From: CAVQEK01 sp963711495
GTDB taxonomy: Bacteria > Bacteroidota > Bacteroidia > Cytophagales > Cyclobacteriaceae
Reading direction: 5' to 3'
Assembly: GCA_963711495.1 (NCBI GenBank)
Contig: CAVQEK010000009.1
Location: forward strand, 372,001 to 436,000
Length of the DNA: 64,000 nucleotides
The notes under the pieces are model-generated. The model did no database searches, was not told the DNA's origin, and was given only the letters and a program-made list of their open reading frames with translations. Of the stretch, positions 18,194 to 26,847 are shown piece by piece; the first letter of the stretch is position 1, and each line of letters opens with the position of its first letter. A program made the position numbers and the translations under genes.

Positions 18194-18244
18194 TTAACGA
18201 ATATCCGTATTGAATATTAATTTTTCAGGGATCGATAAATTCAT
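18194..18244 (-). promoter_or_regulatory. Possible 16-codon leader peptide before leuC
   Basis: Inside the leuC leader an ATG opens a short frame, MNLSIPEKLIFNTDIR, ending 27 bases before the leuC start. Five of its 16 codons specify Leu or Ile, which would suit translation-coupled control of a branched-chain operon. No clear alternative terminator hairpin was found, so attenuation is only a suggestion. Confidence 0.25.
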
Positions 18245-18353
18245 ATAATCAGGTATTCTGTTTACCATTTGCAGAAATAATGAATCCAACGTTTTAAATA
18301 TTGCCCTGAAAATTTCCTTCAGAATTTCTGCTGAAAAATCGTTTATCGGGACG

Positions 18354-18386
18354 CAAAGGTAAGAAACTTTTCTAAAATTTGGACAA
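18354..18386 (-). promoter_or_regulatory. leu operon promoter
   Basis: Read on the minus strand, TTG (complement of 18384-18386) is followed after 22 bases by TACCTTTG (18361 to 18354), an exact TAnnTTTG. The predicted start near 18347 leaves a leader of about 180 bases before leuC. The rest of the 350-base gap up to 18516 contains the possible leader peptide, the terminator below, and nothing else recognised. Confidence 0.65.
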
Positions 18387-18468
18387 TGAATTATGCTACG
18401 AAATCTTGTACTGTCAATTTGGCTCACCGGGAAATTTCATTGAACTGCCATTGGTTAAAATTCAGGCG

Positions 18469-18501
18469 AAAAAAAAGCGGACTTTGAATCCGCTTTTTTT
18501 A
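18469..18501 (-). terminator. Terminator after the RRM protein gene
   Basis: AGCGGA at 18476-18481 pairs with TCCGCT at 18489-18494, flanked by A and T runs that lengthen the stem and supply a U tract on both strands. It lies 22 bases past the stop of the RNA-binding protein gene on the minus strand. Confidence 0.85.
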
Positions 18502-18516
18502 CTTGAATAAATCGTC

Positions 18517-18801
18517 TTAATATCTTCGATTGAAACTATTTCCTCGGCCATTGTTGGCATTTCTGGGTTTTGCTTTTTTTACAACAATTACATTACCATC
18601 CAATTCTGATTCATTCAGTGCTTCGATAGCTTCGTAGGCTGCATCCTGGTCAGCCATTTCGACAAAACCAAAACCTTTGGAATTGCCGGTTTCATAATCC
18701 ATAATAACTTTGGAGGAGGTTACTTCCCCGAATTCTGAAAACGCTCTCTTAAGATCTTCACTTGAAGTCCTGCCATTGAGCTTAGCAACGAAAATGTTCA
18801 T
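18517..18801 (-). CDS. RRM-domain RNA-binding protein
   Basis: This 94-residue protein is a single RNA recognition motif followed by a short Arg/Asn/Gly-rich tail (NANNGRGNSFNRRY) that may add non-specific RNA binding. RNP2 is IFVAKL at residues 3-8 and RNP1 is KGFGFVEM at 42-49, with the aromatic residues F44 and F46 that stack on RNA bases. Such small proteins in bacteria are often induced by cold and act as RNA chaperones; that role is known for the family and is not shown here. It is transcribed alone with its own terminator. Confidence 0.92.
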   Translation of the reverse strand: MNIFVAKLNGRTSSEDLKRAFSEFGEVTSSKVIMDYETGNSKGFGFVEMADQDAAYEAIEALNESELDGNVIVVKKAKPRNANNGRGNSFNRRY

Positions 18802-19187
18802 GATAAATTAAATAATTAAGAATAAAATAAATGATGAAATGGATAATGGTAGGTCTGGAATATTTCAGTAATCTTTTAAATATAGGCGCTAAAATACAAT
18901 CAGGCACTACGAATGCCCATTTTTAAGATCGAAAGGTAAATAATTTTTTAAATAATATATCGATTAAATAAAAAAAATTATCAATTGAACCATTGATCAA
19001 AACGCGGGTCAACTATTTCATCATCAGTTACCTAAGCGTGTTTTAATGGCTAAATCGAGGCAAGTTTGAAATTTTTTTTAACGGTTTTAAACGTCGTATT
19101 TTGTATTCAAATTTTAATAGAAATTTTTGGGACGATCATTTTTATCAATCAGTTTTTTTAATTAGTATCGTCCATTGGATAACTACT
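18802..19187. other. A+T-rich intergenic region between divergent genes
   Basis: This 386-base stretch lies between the RRM gene (minus) and the barrel protein gene (plus). It should hold both promoters, but no TTG/TAnnTTTG pair with good spacing was seen. The nearest match is TATTTTG at about 19098, which is one base short in the spacer. Confidence 0.4.
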
Positions 19188-19964
19188 ATGAAAGCAATAA
19201 TTATATACATTGGATTTTTATGCTTATTCCTGATGTGGACTACTTCTCCACTCACGGCACAAGATAATAAGGAAGTCCCCTTGTCTATCCAAAGAAAAAA
19301 TGTGATCAAATATAACCCAACGCCATATATATTATTGGGGGCTACATCGATGGTTTTCGGTTACGAAAGAATCGTAAAACAGAATCAGTCATTTTCCATC
19401 AACATGGGATACTTAGGTTTTCCAGGTTCCAGTAAAACGATTTCCGATTCCATTAATGTGTCGCGGTATAAAAGCAAATATGGATGGAGTTTCGTTGGGG
19501 ACTACCGGTTTTATTTAAAAAAGGAAAATAAGTTTCTGGCACCTCACGGCCTGTATATTGGGCCATATTATGCCTGGTACAATTTAAATTTGAACAACAC
19601 CATTCAGCAGGTCGATGAAAATGGCACTATTTCAAATAAGGCAAATATGAAGACCCGTGTTGATATCCACAGTCTTGGATTTGAAATGGGTTATCAGTTC
19701 GTGTTATTCAAGCGAATGACGCTAGATTTAATATTGATAGGCCCTTCTATTTCTAATTACAGGCTTCGCATGAAATTTGACGAAAGTATCGATCTCTCTC
19801 CTGATGAGGAAAACGAATATTATGAAGCTATGAAAGCCATCCTGCTCAAAAGATTTCCACTTTTGGAAGGATTGTTTAAAGATGAGGAGATAGATATTAA
19901 GGGTAATTTGGATAGATGGCTCTTAGGTTATCGTTATGTTATTCAAATTGGTTATAATTTTTGA
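19188..19964 (+). CDS. Outer-membrane beta-barrel protein (DUF3575-like)
   Basis: The 258-residue protein starts at the ATG at 19188, which begins a clean signal peptide (MKAIIIYIGFLCLFLMW, cleaved after a TAQ). The longer frame from 19101 would place 29 extra residues before it, which I reject. The mature part alternates hydrophobic and polar residues and contains typical barrel strands (GYERIVKQNQSFSINMGYLG, SFVGDYRFYLKK, GLYIGPYYAWYNL). It ends in YRYVIQIGYNF, with the terminal phenylalanine recognised by the barrel assembly machinery. Its role is unknown. It converges on the DUF481-like gene 15 bases downstream. Confidence 0.8.
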   Translation: MKAIIIYIGFLCLFLMWTTSPLTAQDNKEVPLSIQRKNVIKYNPTPYILLGATSMVFGYERIVKQNQSFSINMGYLGFPGSSKTISDSINVSRYKSKYGWSFVGDYRFYLKKENKFLAPHGLYIGPYYAWYNLNLNNTIQQVDENGTISNKANMKTRVDIHSLGFEMGYQFVLFKRMTLDLILIGPSISNYRLRMKFDESIDLSPDEENEYYEAMKAILLKRFPLLEGLFKDEEIDIKGNLDRWLLGYRYVIQIGYNF

Positions 19965-19978
19965 TTGAGTGTCAAGTT

Positions 19979-21013
19979 TCAGAATTTGTACCCGATTGAG
20001 GTAACAATGCCATAGTCCGTTGTGGATTCTCCCCCTTCCGGTGGTTTATTATCCAAATTATGATAAAATGTCAGTCCCAGAAAGAAGTCGTTGAACAATT
20101 CATAGCGGAGGTTTGTATTGAAATCTGAACGTAATCTTCCCGGTATGCTAAGACTGGGGAACAAACTTAAATAGGTTACCCAATCAATTTCCGGGTCTTT
20201 ATATCTAAATTGACGGTATTCAATATGAATTAAAGATTCCTGATTTACCTTGATTTCGTTTTCTGTTATTGATTTTTCCTGGTTAACCACATATCCAACA
20301 TTGGTTATAAAACTTCTGGAATTACTCTTTATCCAGTTTTTTCCAAACGCAGTACCCAAAGATAATCGACGATCAAGATTTAATTCTGTATTTTGTTCAA
20401 CCTTACTCATTGCCAGAATTGACCAGTTCTTTCCTAAATATTTGTTGTAATTCAGGCTGTAATCTTGCTTTTTGACAATTTCTTTTTCAGGCTGGTTGGT
20501 AATGATGGAATTAGCAATAACATTAAATTCGTATCGTTCTGCCTGAAAAATTATATTGCTACCAAGACTAAACTGCGTAACCTGGCTACCTTTTGTATAA
20601 CTGTACCCCAAATCCAAATTTCCGTCGAATTTCGCCCAAAATAGATCTTTAATTGGAATGATTTCTACGATACTAAACAGATTTACGGGAATTGAATCAT
20701 GATCATTATAGATAATGACTTTAAATTTAACATCTGTTGTATCGAGTGAACCATGGTAAACCAACCCTTGACCCATTCGGATCTCAAATGTTTTGTCAGA
20801 TTTTATTTTCCATATGTCTTCCCATTTTATATAAATGGTTCCCGCAGCATCAGTTTTGAAATTTAATTTGCCATAATCGAGATTTTTAACTTCTCCGGTA
20901 ATCCAATCTCCATTCGTAAGTAATACCTTATCGGTTTTTTGGGCTAAACCATGACTAAAAAATACCACGGAGAAAAATAAAAGGAAAGCAATTTTTTTTA
21001 TTGGCTGATGCAT
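19979..21013 (-). CDS. DUF481-family outer-membrane protein
   Basis: This 344-residue protein has a signal peptide (KIAFLLFFSVVFFSHGLAQ) and then a soluble region at about 25-125 with repeated strand motifs (LLTNGDWITGEVKNLDYGKLNFKTD), as in the small beta domain found before DUF481. From about residue 130 it is a beta barrel of the DUF481/YdiY type (FWAKFDGNLDLGYSYTKGSQVTQFSLGSNI), ending in TSIGYKF with a terminal phenylalanine. Such proteins sit in the outer membrane; their function is unknown. It faces the barrel gene at 19188-19964 and no operon partner is seen. Confidence 0.85.
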   Translation of the reverse strand: MHQPIKKIAFLLFFSVVFFSHGLAQKTDKVLLTNGDWITGEVKNLDYGKLNFKTDAAGTIYIKWEDIWKIKSDKTFEIRMGQGLVYHGSLDTTDVKFKVIIYNDHDSIPVNLFSIVEIIPIKDLFWAKFDGNLDLGYSYTKGSQVTQFSLGSNIIFQAERYEFNVIANSIITNQPEKEIVKKQDYSLNYNKYLGKNWSILAMSKVEQNTELNLDRRLSLGTAFGKNWIKSNSRSFITNVGYVVNQEKSITENEIKVNQESLIHIEYRQFRYKDPEIDWVTYLSLFPSLSIPGRLRSDFNTNLRYELFNDFFLGLTFYHNLDNKPPEGGESTTDYGIVTSIGYKF

Positions 21014-21306
21014 CTGAAAATTAATTTACAAAACTACCGTAAAATGCATAAATAATCTGTTGGTCAATATAAACTTTATTGGGAATGCACGCCAAAAATT
21101 GATATCGATGACATTTTGTTTATTCAGAAATGGCTTACCAAATACAGGGAATTTAAATATTAATAAAAAATGGGAAGACTACATTTTCCAATCAACAATA
21201 AGCAATTATTGATCTTCAATTGTAATTTAAAAAAAGATTGAATGAATTCTTCAACTAATTCATATATTAGAACAAATAATAAACAGAACTTCTTTAAACT
21301 ACGGTC

Positions 21307-21867
21307 ATGAAATATTTTATATCAACTTTCCCCATCATTATTTTACTGGCTTCGGCGCATGTTTTCGGCCAAGGTAAGATTGGTGGATGGGATCCTGAAA
21401 AGGAGAAAAAGGAAATGGCGGCGGTAGATACTGCTCTACAAAATTTTAAAGAAAAAGATCCCAGCATGCAGAAATTTTTTGATAAAGCATATGGTTATGT
21501 GATTTTTCCCAGCATTGGAAAGGGCGCTTTTCTGGTGGGTGGTGCGCATGGGAATGGCAAAGTGTTCGAAGGGGGTAAAGTGATTGGAAATGCTGAACTT
21601 ACACAAGCCACTGTTGGGTTACAGATGGGCGGACAATCTTACAGTGAAATAATTTTTTTCGAAGATGAAAAAGCAATGAATGCTTTCAAAGCCAATAAAT
21701 TGGCATTCTCCGCCCAAGTGTCCGCAATTGTCGCGGATGCAGGCGCTTCTGCTGATGTAGCATACAATAAAGGTGTTGCTGTCTTCACCCTTCCAAAAGG
21801 CGGCTTGATGTATGAAGCATCGGTTGGAGGGCAGAAATTTAAATTTAAGCCTTTAACAGAGAAATAG
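21307..21867 (+). CDS. SYLF-domain (YSC84-like) lipid-binding secreted protein
   Basis: This 186-residue protein has a signal peptide (MKYFISTFPIIILLASAHVFGQ) and a SYLF domain over nearly all the rest: the FFDKAYGYVIFPSIGKGAFLVGGAHGNGKVF segment, the TQATVGLQMGGQSYSEIIFFEDEKAMNAF segment, and the closing KGGLMYEASVGGQKFKFKPL. Family members bind phosphoinositides or other lipids in eukaryotes; the bacterial periplasmic ones are of unknown role. It appears to be transcribed alone, with a stem-loop 146 bases downstream. Confidence 0.88.
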   Translation: MKYFISTFPIIILLASAHVFGQGKIGGWDPEKEKKEMAAVDTALQNFKEKDPSMQKFFDKAYGYVIFPSIGKGAFLVGGAHGNGKVFEGGKVIGNAELTQATVGLQMGGQSYSEIIFFEDEKAMNAFKANKLAFSAQVSAIVADAGASADVAYNKGVAVFTLPKGGLMYEASVGGQKFKFKPLTEK

Positions 21868-22012
21868 CGCATCAAAATTATTCCATATCGCTTTCTTGTT
21901 CCAATTGAATATAAACAACTGACCTTTAACGTAATTCTGTTAAAATTAATTCGTCAACCTTGTCAATGGATTCTTTTCGTTGGTGTGTATTATTGAGTCA
22001 TCACGATTCCAT

Positions 22013-22044
22013 AAAAGAATCAAAATCCAGCTTTTGATTCTTTT
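22013..22044 (+). terminator. Perfect 13-bp stem-loop after the SYLF gene
   Basis: AAAAGAATCAAAA (22013-22025) pairs perfectly with TTTTGATTCTTTT (22032-22044) around a 6-base loop. The A/T flanks give a U-rich 3' side. It is 146 bases past the stop, so it probably ends the SYLF transcript, although the stem is poor in G+C. Confidence 0.55.
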
Positions 22045-22432
22045 CAGTGTTTAGTTAAAGTATGTAAGGATGAGGGCGGAATAATCAATTTTAGAATCAA
22101 CATTTTAAAGAAGTGGGTGAGCAAAAGTCTTAGAAAGATTCTTTGGTGCGGTTTTCATTTTCAAAAAAACCGCATTTAAAAATACTGTTGATATTAATTC
22201 CCAATTATTCTCAGGTAAGTTTTTAGTGTTGAATGCAGGAAATTAATATTGAAATATTTTCATTCAAAGCACAGGAAAATATATCTTGCATTAAATTAAA
22301 TATGGTCAAAATTAGGTAATTGAGTATATTTAGTATATTTTTTGATCTTTTTTCATACTTGTCTAAAGTGGATTTTTTTAAGAATGCTGTGGGTTGAATG
22401 TTTGGTAAATAATGGGAATGTATTTGTTGAGA
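22045..22432. other. A+T-rich gap upstream of a candidate small RNA
   Basis: No gene was recognised. One inverted repeat (TGCGGTTTT at 22147-22155, AAAACCGCA at 22166-22174) forms a possible hairpin of unknown meaning. Confidence 0.4.
22394..22426 (+). promoter_or_regulatory. Candidate promoter of the small RNA
   Basis: TTG at 22394-22396 is followed after 22 bases by TGTATTTG (22419-22426), seven of eight matches to TAnnTTTG. The predicted start, about six to eight bases on, falls immediately before the first stem of the candidate RNA. Confidence 0.45.
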
Positions 22433-22558
22433 AATTGCCGGGTTTATAAAATGCCGGCAAAGAACTTTTATAATATTGACAATATTTGGCCGGTGCTGAG
22501 ATCCTCCACATAGCCTTTAATTTTTAAAGGTACTTATGAACCGGCCAAATTTTTTTTA
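22433..22558 (+). ncRNA. Candidate structured small RNA, about 126 nt
   Basis: This stretch has two nested or tandem stems. Stem 1 pairs TTGCCGG (22435-22441) with CCGGCAA (22454-22460). Stem 2 pairs the 10-bp TTTGGCCGGT (22485-22494) with ACCGGCCAAA (22540-22549), and inside it CCTTTAA (22514-22520) pairs with TTAAAGG (22524-22530). Nine T residues follow directly (22550-22558), making stem 2 a forked intrinsic terminator. The promoter-like sequence at 22394-22426 fits the 5' end. It lies between the SYLF and DUF2179 genes and does not match any RNA family I know. It could also be a leader of the DUF2179 gene, 182 bases downstream. Confidence 0.5.
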
Positions 22559-22740
22559 CATCATTAACTTCAATCCAATCTAACTTTAGAGGTTTACCCG
22601 AAATCTTTGTAATTGATGAAAAAATTTAAAATTGATTAATACCTGAATCCTTCCTCCTTCTTAAATAAAAATGTGTGTGGTTCGCATACAACACTTAACT
22701 TTCGGAAAATTTAAAAGCCTTTAATTTACAAACATTCACC

Positions 22741-23349
22741 ATGTCTTTACATACAATACTTGGCCAATTGGGCATTGACCCGGAAATTTTTCGTTGGGTC
22801 ATTTTACCTCTGTTAATATTTTTCGCCAGAATCACGGACGTTTCCATCAATACGGTAAGGGTAATATTCATGCTTGGTGGACGAAAACTGATATCCACTG
22901 TATTGGGTTTTTTTGAATCTTTTGTTTGGCTGATGGCCATTAGTCAGATCTTGCAGCACCTCGACAATTTTGTTTCCTATTTTGCTTACGCTGGCGGATT
23001 TGCAACCGGAATTTTTGTAGGAATGCTCATTGAGGATAAACTGGCAATAGGCAATGTAATTGTCCGGATTATAACCCAGAAATACGCCAGTGAACTGATC
23101 CATAATCTAAGAATTGAAGATTTCAGGTTAACCGTGGTTTCTGCTGAAGGTAATAAAGGTCCCGTCAGTATATTGTTTCTTATTTTAAAGCGTCAGGAAC
23201 TTGATCGTCTGACCAATATTGTAGAAAAAACCAATCCTCAGGCCATACTAACTGTGGAAGGCATCAAAAGTGTAAAGGACCTCACCATCAGCATTCCTGA
23301 GCCCAAAGTCACCTGGTATGAATTTCTAAAAACAGTGGTAAGGAAATAA
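22741..23349 (+). CDS. UPF0316/DUF2179 integral membrane protein
   Basis: This 202-residue protein has three membrane segments in the first half (PEIFRWVILPLLIFFARITD, then LISTVLGFFESFVWLMAISQ and YAGGFATGIFVGMLIED), with the conserved ITDVSINTVRVIFMLGGRK between the first two. The second half is a soluble DUF2179 domain (RLTVVSAEGNKGPVSILFLILKRQELDRL, ending with an alpha+beta fold). This is the usual layout of the YebE/UPF0316 family, whose function is unknown. It converges on araA and shares a bidirectional terminator with it. Confidence 0.9.
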   Translation: MSLHTILGQLGIDPEIFRWVILPLLIFFARITDVSINTVRVIFMLGGRKLISTVLGFFESFVWLMAISQILQHLDNFVSYFAYAGGFATGIFVGMLIEDKLAIGNVIVRIITQKYASELIHNLRIEDFRLTVVSAEGNKGPVSILFLILKRQELDRLTNIVEKTNPQAILTVEGIKSVKDLTISIPEPKVTWYEFLKTVVRK

Positions 23350-23395
23350 ATACAAGAAGGATCGATCGGTCCCGATATTTTGAGCATAATTAAAA

Positions 23396-23421
23396 ATGCC
23401 GGTGCCTGGTAGCACTGGCAT
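23396..23421. terminator. Bidirectional terminator between the DUF2179 gene and araA
   Basis: ATGCCGGTGC (23396-23405) pairs with GCACTGGCAT (23412-23421), a 10-bp stem with one G-U pair and a 6-base loop. TTGTTCT follows on the plus strand and TTTTTAATT on the minus strand, so it can stop both convergent transcripts, including the end of the arabinose operon. Confidence 0.75.
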
Positions 23422-23464
23422 TTGTTCTATTTAAAGGTTTTAACAAAATTTATCTTATCCGAAA

Positions 23465-24973
23465 TTAATATTCTTTTTTTAGATGATAATAGAAATCATT
23501 CCATTGCAACTCTTTCTTGATTTCGCGGATACTGGTATTTTTATCGATAATCACCAATTCCAGGTCAAGCATATCCGCAAAGTCTTCCAGGTATTCAGTC
23601 GTGATATTCTGACTGAAACAAGTGTGATGTGCTCCGCCGGATAAGATCCAGGCTGCTGCCGCTGTTTTTAAGTCAGGAAGAGGTTTCCATAAAGCACGAG
23701 CCACCGGCAATTTTGGCAGGGGCTCTTTTACCTCAATGGCCTCTACTTCATTTACCAACAAACGGAAATGATCTCCAAGATCAATAATCGATGCATTTAA
23801 TGCAGGACCTGCCGGAGCATCGAAAACCAGCCTTACCGGATCTTCTTTGCCTCCTATGGAAAGCGGATGAATTTCACAACGTGGTCGCCCTTTGGCTATG
23901 GTAGGACAAATTTCGAGCATATGTGCGCCGAGAACCAGCATATTATCCGGTTCGAAGTGATAAGTATAATCTTCCATGAAGGAATTTCCTCCTGGCATTC
24001 CCGTGGCCATCACCTTCATGGCACGAACTAAAGCGGCCGTTTTCCAGTCTCCTTCAGCACCAAATCCATAACCTTCTGCCATCAAGCGTTGCGCAGCGAT
24101 ACCTGGTAGCTGTTTCAAACCGTGAAGGTTTTCGAAAGTGTCGGTATAGCCCTTAAATCCACCATCTTCAAGAAATGCGCGCATTCCGATTTCTATACGA
24201 GCGGCATCTTGAAGTGAAATCCGGCGAATCCCATCATATTGCAAAGTTTTAGAAAGGTCGTATTGTTCTTCGCATTCTTTTATGAGCCTGTTGATCTCAG
24301 CATCACTGACTTGGTTGACAAAAATGGCCAGATCTCCCAGGCCATATCCATTCACAGAAATGCCAAATTTAATTTCTGCAGATACCTTGTCACCTTCTGT
24401 GACGGCTACCTGACGCATGTTATCACCAAAACGGGCAAATCGCGCACCTTGCATATCATGCCGGGCACAGGCAACTCGCAGGAAAATATTGAGACGTTCC
24501 TGAACTTCTTCATCCTGCCAATGGCCAACAATCACCTTTCGTTTAATGCGCATGCGGGCATTGATGAAACCAAATTCACGCCCTCCGTGTGCCGATTGAT
24601 TCAAATTCATGAAATCCATATCAATAGTTGACCAGGGTATATCCCGATTGTATTGCGTATGTAGATGAGCGAATGGTTTTTGCAATACTCTTAAACCTGA
24701 AATCCACATTTTGGCAGGCGAGAAAGTATGCATCCAGGCAATGAGTCCCACACAATTTTTCGCATTATTGGCTTCCAGACAAAGATTGTAGATCGATTCC
24801 GGTGTGGTGAGCACTGGTTTGAACACTAATTTGACCGGGATTTTATTGGAGTCATTAAGCGCAGTTGCAATTTTTTGGGAGTGATCTGCTACCTGTTTTA
24901 GCGTTTCTTCTCCATAAAGGTGCTGGCTGCCAGTGATAAACCAGGCTTCATATTGTTTGAGGTTTGTTGTCAT
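23465..24973 (-). CDS. araA: L-arabinose isomerase
   Basis: This 502-residue enzyme converts L-arabinose to L-ribulose in the cytoplasm. It starts KQYEAWFITGSQHLYGEETL, which is diagnostic of AraA, and contains the metal-site segments GYGFGAEGDWKTAALVRAMK and GNSFMEDYTYHFE, with two glutamates, and two later histidines in GAHMLEICP and SGGAHHTCFS, matching the Mn-binding residues of the family. The length matches E. coli AraA (500). It is the last gene of the arabinose operon; a small perfect hairpin (CAGGCT at 25002-25007, AGCCTG at 25011-25016) lies in the gap before it. Confidence 0.97.
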   Translation of the reverse strand: MTTNLKQYEAWFITGSQHLYGEETLKQVADHSQKIATALNDSNKIPVKLVFKPVLTTPESIYNLCLEANNAKNCVGLIAWMHTFSPAKMWISGLRVLQKPFAHLHTQYNRDIPWSTIDMDFMNLNQSAHGGREFGFINARMRIKRKVIVGHWQDEEVQERLNIFLRVACARHDMQGARFARFGDNMRQVAVTEGDKVSAEIKFGISVNGYGLGDLAIFVNQVSDAEINRLIKECEEQYDLSKTLQYDGIRRISLQDAARIEIGMRAFLEDGGFKGYTDTFENLHGLKQLPGIAAQRLMAEGYGFGAEGDWKTAALVRAMKVMATGMPGGNSFMEDYTYHFEPDNMLVLGAHMLEICPTIAKGRPRCEIHPLSIGGKEDPVRLVFDAPAGPALNASIIDLGDHFRLLVNEVEAIEVKEPLPKLPVARALWKPLPDLKTAAAAWILSGGAHHTCFSQNITTEYLEDFADMLDLELVIIDKNTSIREIKKELQWNDFYYHLKKEY

Positions 24974-25040
24974 AATGAAAATATTTTAGATATGGTGCAT
25001 TCAGGCTCAAAGCCTGATTATTTTGTTAATGTTTTAAAAA

Positions 25041-26711
25041 TTACTTCACGGTACTTTCGATAAATTCTCCGAAAGCCACATATTGCCTAAACAATTTTGC
25101 ATATTGAATTGCATTGTCTCTGTCGGGGAGGTATTCGGCGTCAAACCCACTTCCCATGGCTACTTTGGCATCTTCTACCTTCGGGAATATGCCGGCTGCC
25201 GTTGCGGCATACATGGCGGCACCCAACGCGGGAGTCTGTTCCGATTTTGCTACCTTGATGGGCATATTGAGGACATCTGCCATCACCTGCATCACAAAAG
25301 GAGATTTTTTAGCCACCCCGCCCAATGCAACCACTTGTTTGATGGGTATTCCTTCTTCGAGAAAACGATCTGTGATTTTCTTGGAACCAAAGCAGGTAGC
25401 TTCCACCAATGCCCGAAAAATTCGTGGCGCGTCACTGCCCAGATTTAAACCGAGGATAGCGCCTTTCAAAGCCTGGTTGGCATCTGGTGTTCGCCGTCCG
25501 TTCATCCAGTCGAGGGCGATGATGCCTGATTCGGCAATCGGAATTTTAGCCGCTGCTTCGGAAAGCCTGGTTATGATCTGATCGCTCATCTCTTCGATCA
25601 ATTTCGTTTTTGTTTCAGCATCAATCAGGCTGGTTTTTTGAAGAATTTCTTCTGCGGGCCACATCAATATCTTTTTAAACCAGGCGTAAATATCACCAAA
25701 AGCCGACTGGCCTGCTTCAAGCCCCAACATGCCAGGAACGATGGAACCGTCAACCTGGCCGCAAATGCCTTTTACCAATTTGTCCCCGGCTTCTTCCATT
25801 GGCGCCACCAACATATCGCAGGTAGAAGTACCCATTACTTTGCTCAAGGTGTATGCTTCAATTTCACCACCTACCGCTCCGGCATGCGCATCGAACGTAC
25901 CCACGCTCACCATCACATTTTCATGTAACCCTAACTTATCGGCCCATTCCTTGTTCAACCTACCGGCCGGTTCATCGGCCGTGTAGGTGTTTTTATACAG
26001 CCTTTCCCGTAATCCTTTCAACCGCGGTTCCAGGGCAGTCAGGAATTTCTCCTCCGGTAACCCGCCAAAATCGGTATGCCACATGGCTTTGTGTCCCGCG
26101 GCACAGCGACTGCGTTTCATGGTGTGTGGATTGGTGTTTCCGGTCAATATTGCTGGTATCCAGTCACAATGTTCCACCCAACTGTAAGTCATTTGAAAGA
26201 CCCGTTCATCCGTACGGTAAATGTGCATGATTTTGGCCCAAAACCACTCCGAAGAATAAATTCCACCTTCGTATTTTGTAAAATCAACACCGCCCCTTGT
26301 TCTGGCTTTTTCATTGATTTCTTCAGCTTCATTTACTGAGGTGTGATCTTTCCATAATATGAACATGGCATTAGGATTTTCTTCAAATCCGGGAACCATG
26401 GCCAGCGGTAAACCAAGATCATTCACCGCTACGGGAGTAGAACCGGTGGTGTCAACGCCTATTCCTTTCACTGATTCCGGCTGAATACCCGCCTTTTTCA
26501 GGGCACCCTTTACCGAAAATTCGAGCCCTTCCAGATAATCAAGCGGATGTTGACGGAATTGGTTTTTGGATGGATCACAATATTTACCGGTTTTCCAGCG
26601 CTGGTAATGGTGCACCTCACCGGCAATTTCATCACCATTTTCGGTGTCGACTATAATTGATCTGACCGAGTCTGTGCCGTAATCGATTCCAATAACATAT
26701 TGTCTGCTCAT
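25041..26711 (-). CDS. araB: L-ribulokinase
   Basis: This FGGY-family kinase phosphorylates L-ribulose to L-ribulose 5-phosphate with ATP. The chosen start at 26711 gives MSRQYVIGIDYGTDSVRSIIVD, whose GIDYGTDSVR is the first phosphate loop; a longer frame starting at 26744 adds 11 residues without family support. The catalytic and sugar-binding TTGSTPVAV and GTFDAHAGAVGG and the second ATP segment ALGGVAKKSPFVMQVMADVL are present. The length (556 residues) matches AraB proteins. It lies between araD and araA in the arabinose operon. Confidence 0.96.
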   Translation of the reverse strand: MSRQYVIGIDYGTDSVRSIIVDTENGDEIAGEVHHYQRWKTGKYCDPSKNQFRQHPLDYLEGLEFSVKGALKKAGIQPESVKGIGVDTTGSTPVAVNDLGLPLAMVPGFEENPNAMFILWKDHTSVNEAEEINEKARTRGGVDFTKYEGGIYSSEWFWAKIMHIYRTDERVFQMTYSWVEHCDWIPAILTGNTNPHTMKRSRCAAGHKAMWHTDFGGLPEEKFLTALEPRLKGLRERLYKNTYTADEPAGRLNKEWADKLGLHENVMVSVGTFDAHAGAVGGEIEAYTLSKVMGTSTCDMLVAPMEEAGDKLVKGICGQVDGSIVPGMLGLEAGQSAFGDIYAWFKKILMWPAEEILQKTSLIDAETKTKLIEEMSDQIITRLSEAAAKIPIAESGIIALDWMNGRRTPDANQALKGAILGLNLGSDAPRIFRALVEATCFGSKKITDRFLEEGIPIKQVVALGGVAKKSPFVMQVMADVLNMPIKVAKSEQTPALGAAMYAATAAGIFPKVEDAKVAMGSGFDAEYLPDRDNAIQYAKLFRQYVAFGEFIESTVK

Positions 26712-26847
26712 AGTTTGGGATTTTGTGATTTTAAAAAATTTCAATTGGACTTAAGTTCCACATTGTATATTTTAAATTCCGGATTTTTCTTTATCGTCTT
26801 TATATCTCAGACCCGGAGCCTGGAATTTTAATGCTTTTTTAACGGCA

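Noticed and set aside
18194..18427. A 77-codon frame upstream of leuC
   Set aside because: It starts upstream of the leu promoter and has no family match; only its last 16 codons are noted as a possible leader peptide.
22435..22558. Resemblance to a TPP riboswitch (GGTGCTGAGAT stretch)
   Set aside because: The conserved 3' parts of the THI element are absent and the region ends in its own terminator with no thiamine gene downstream.
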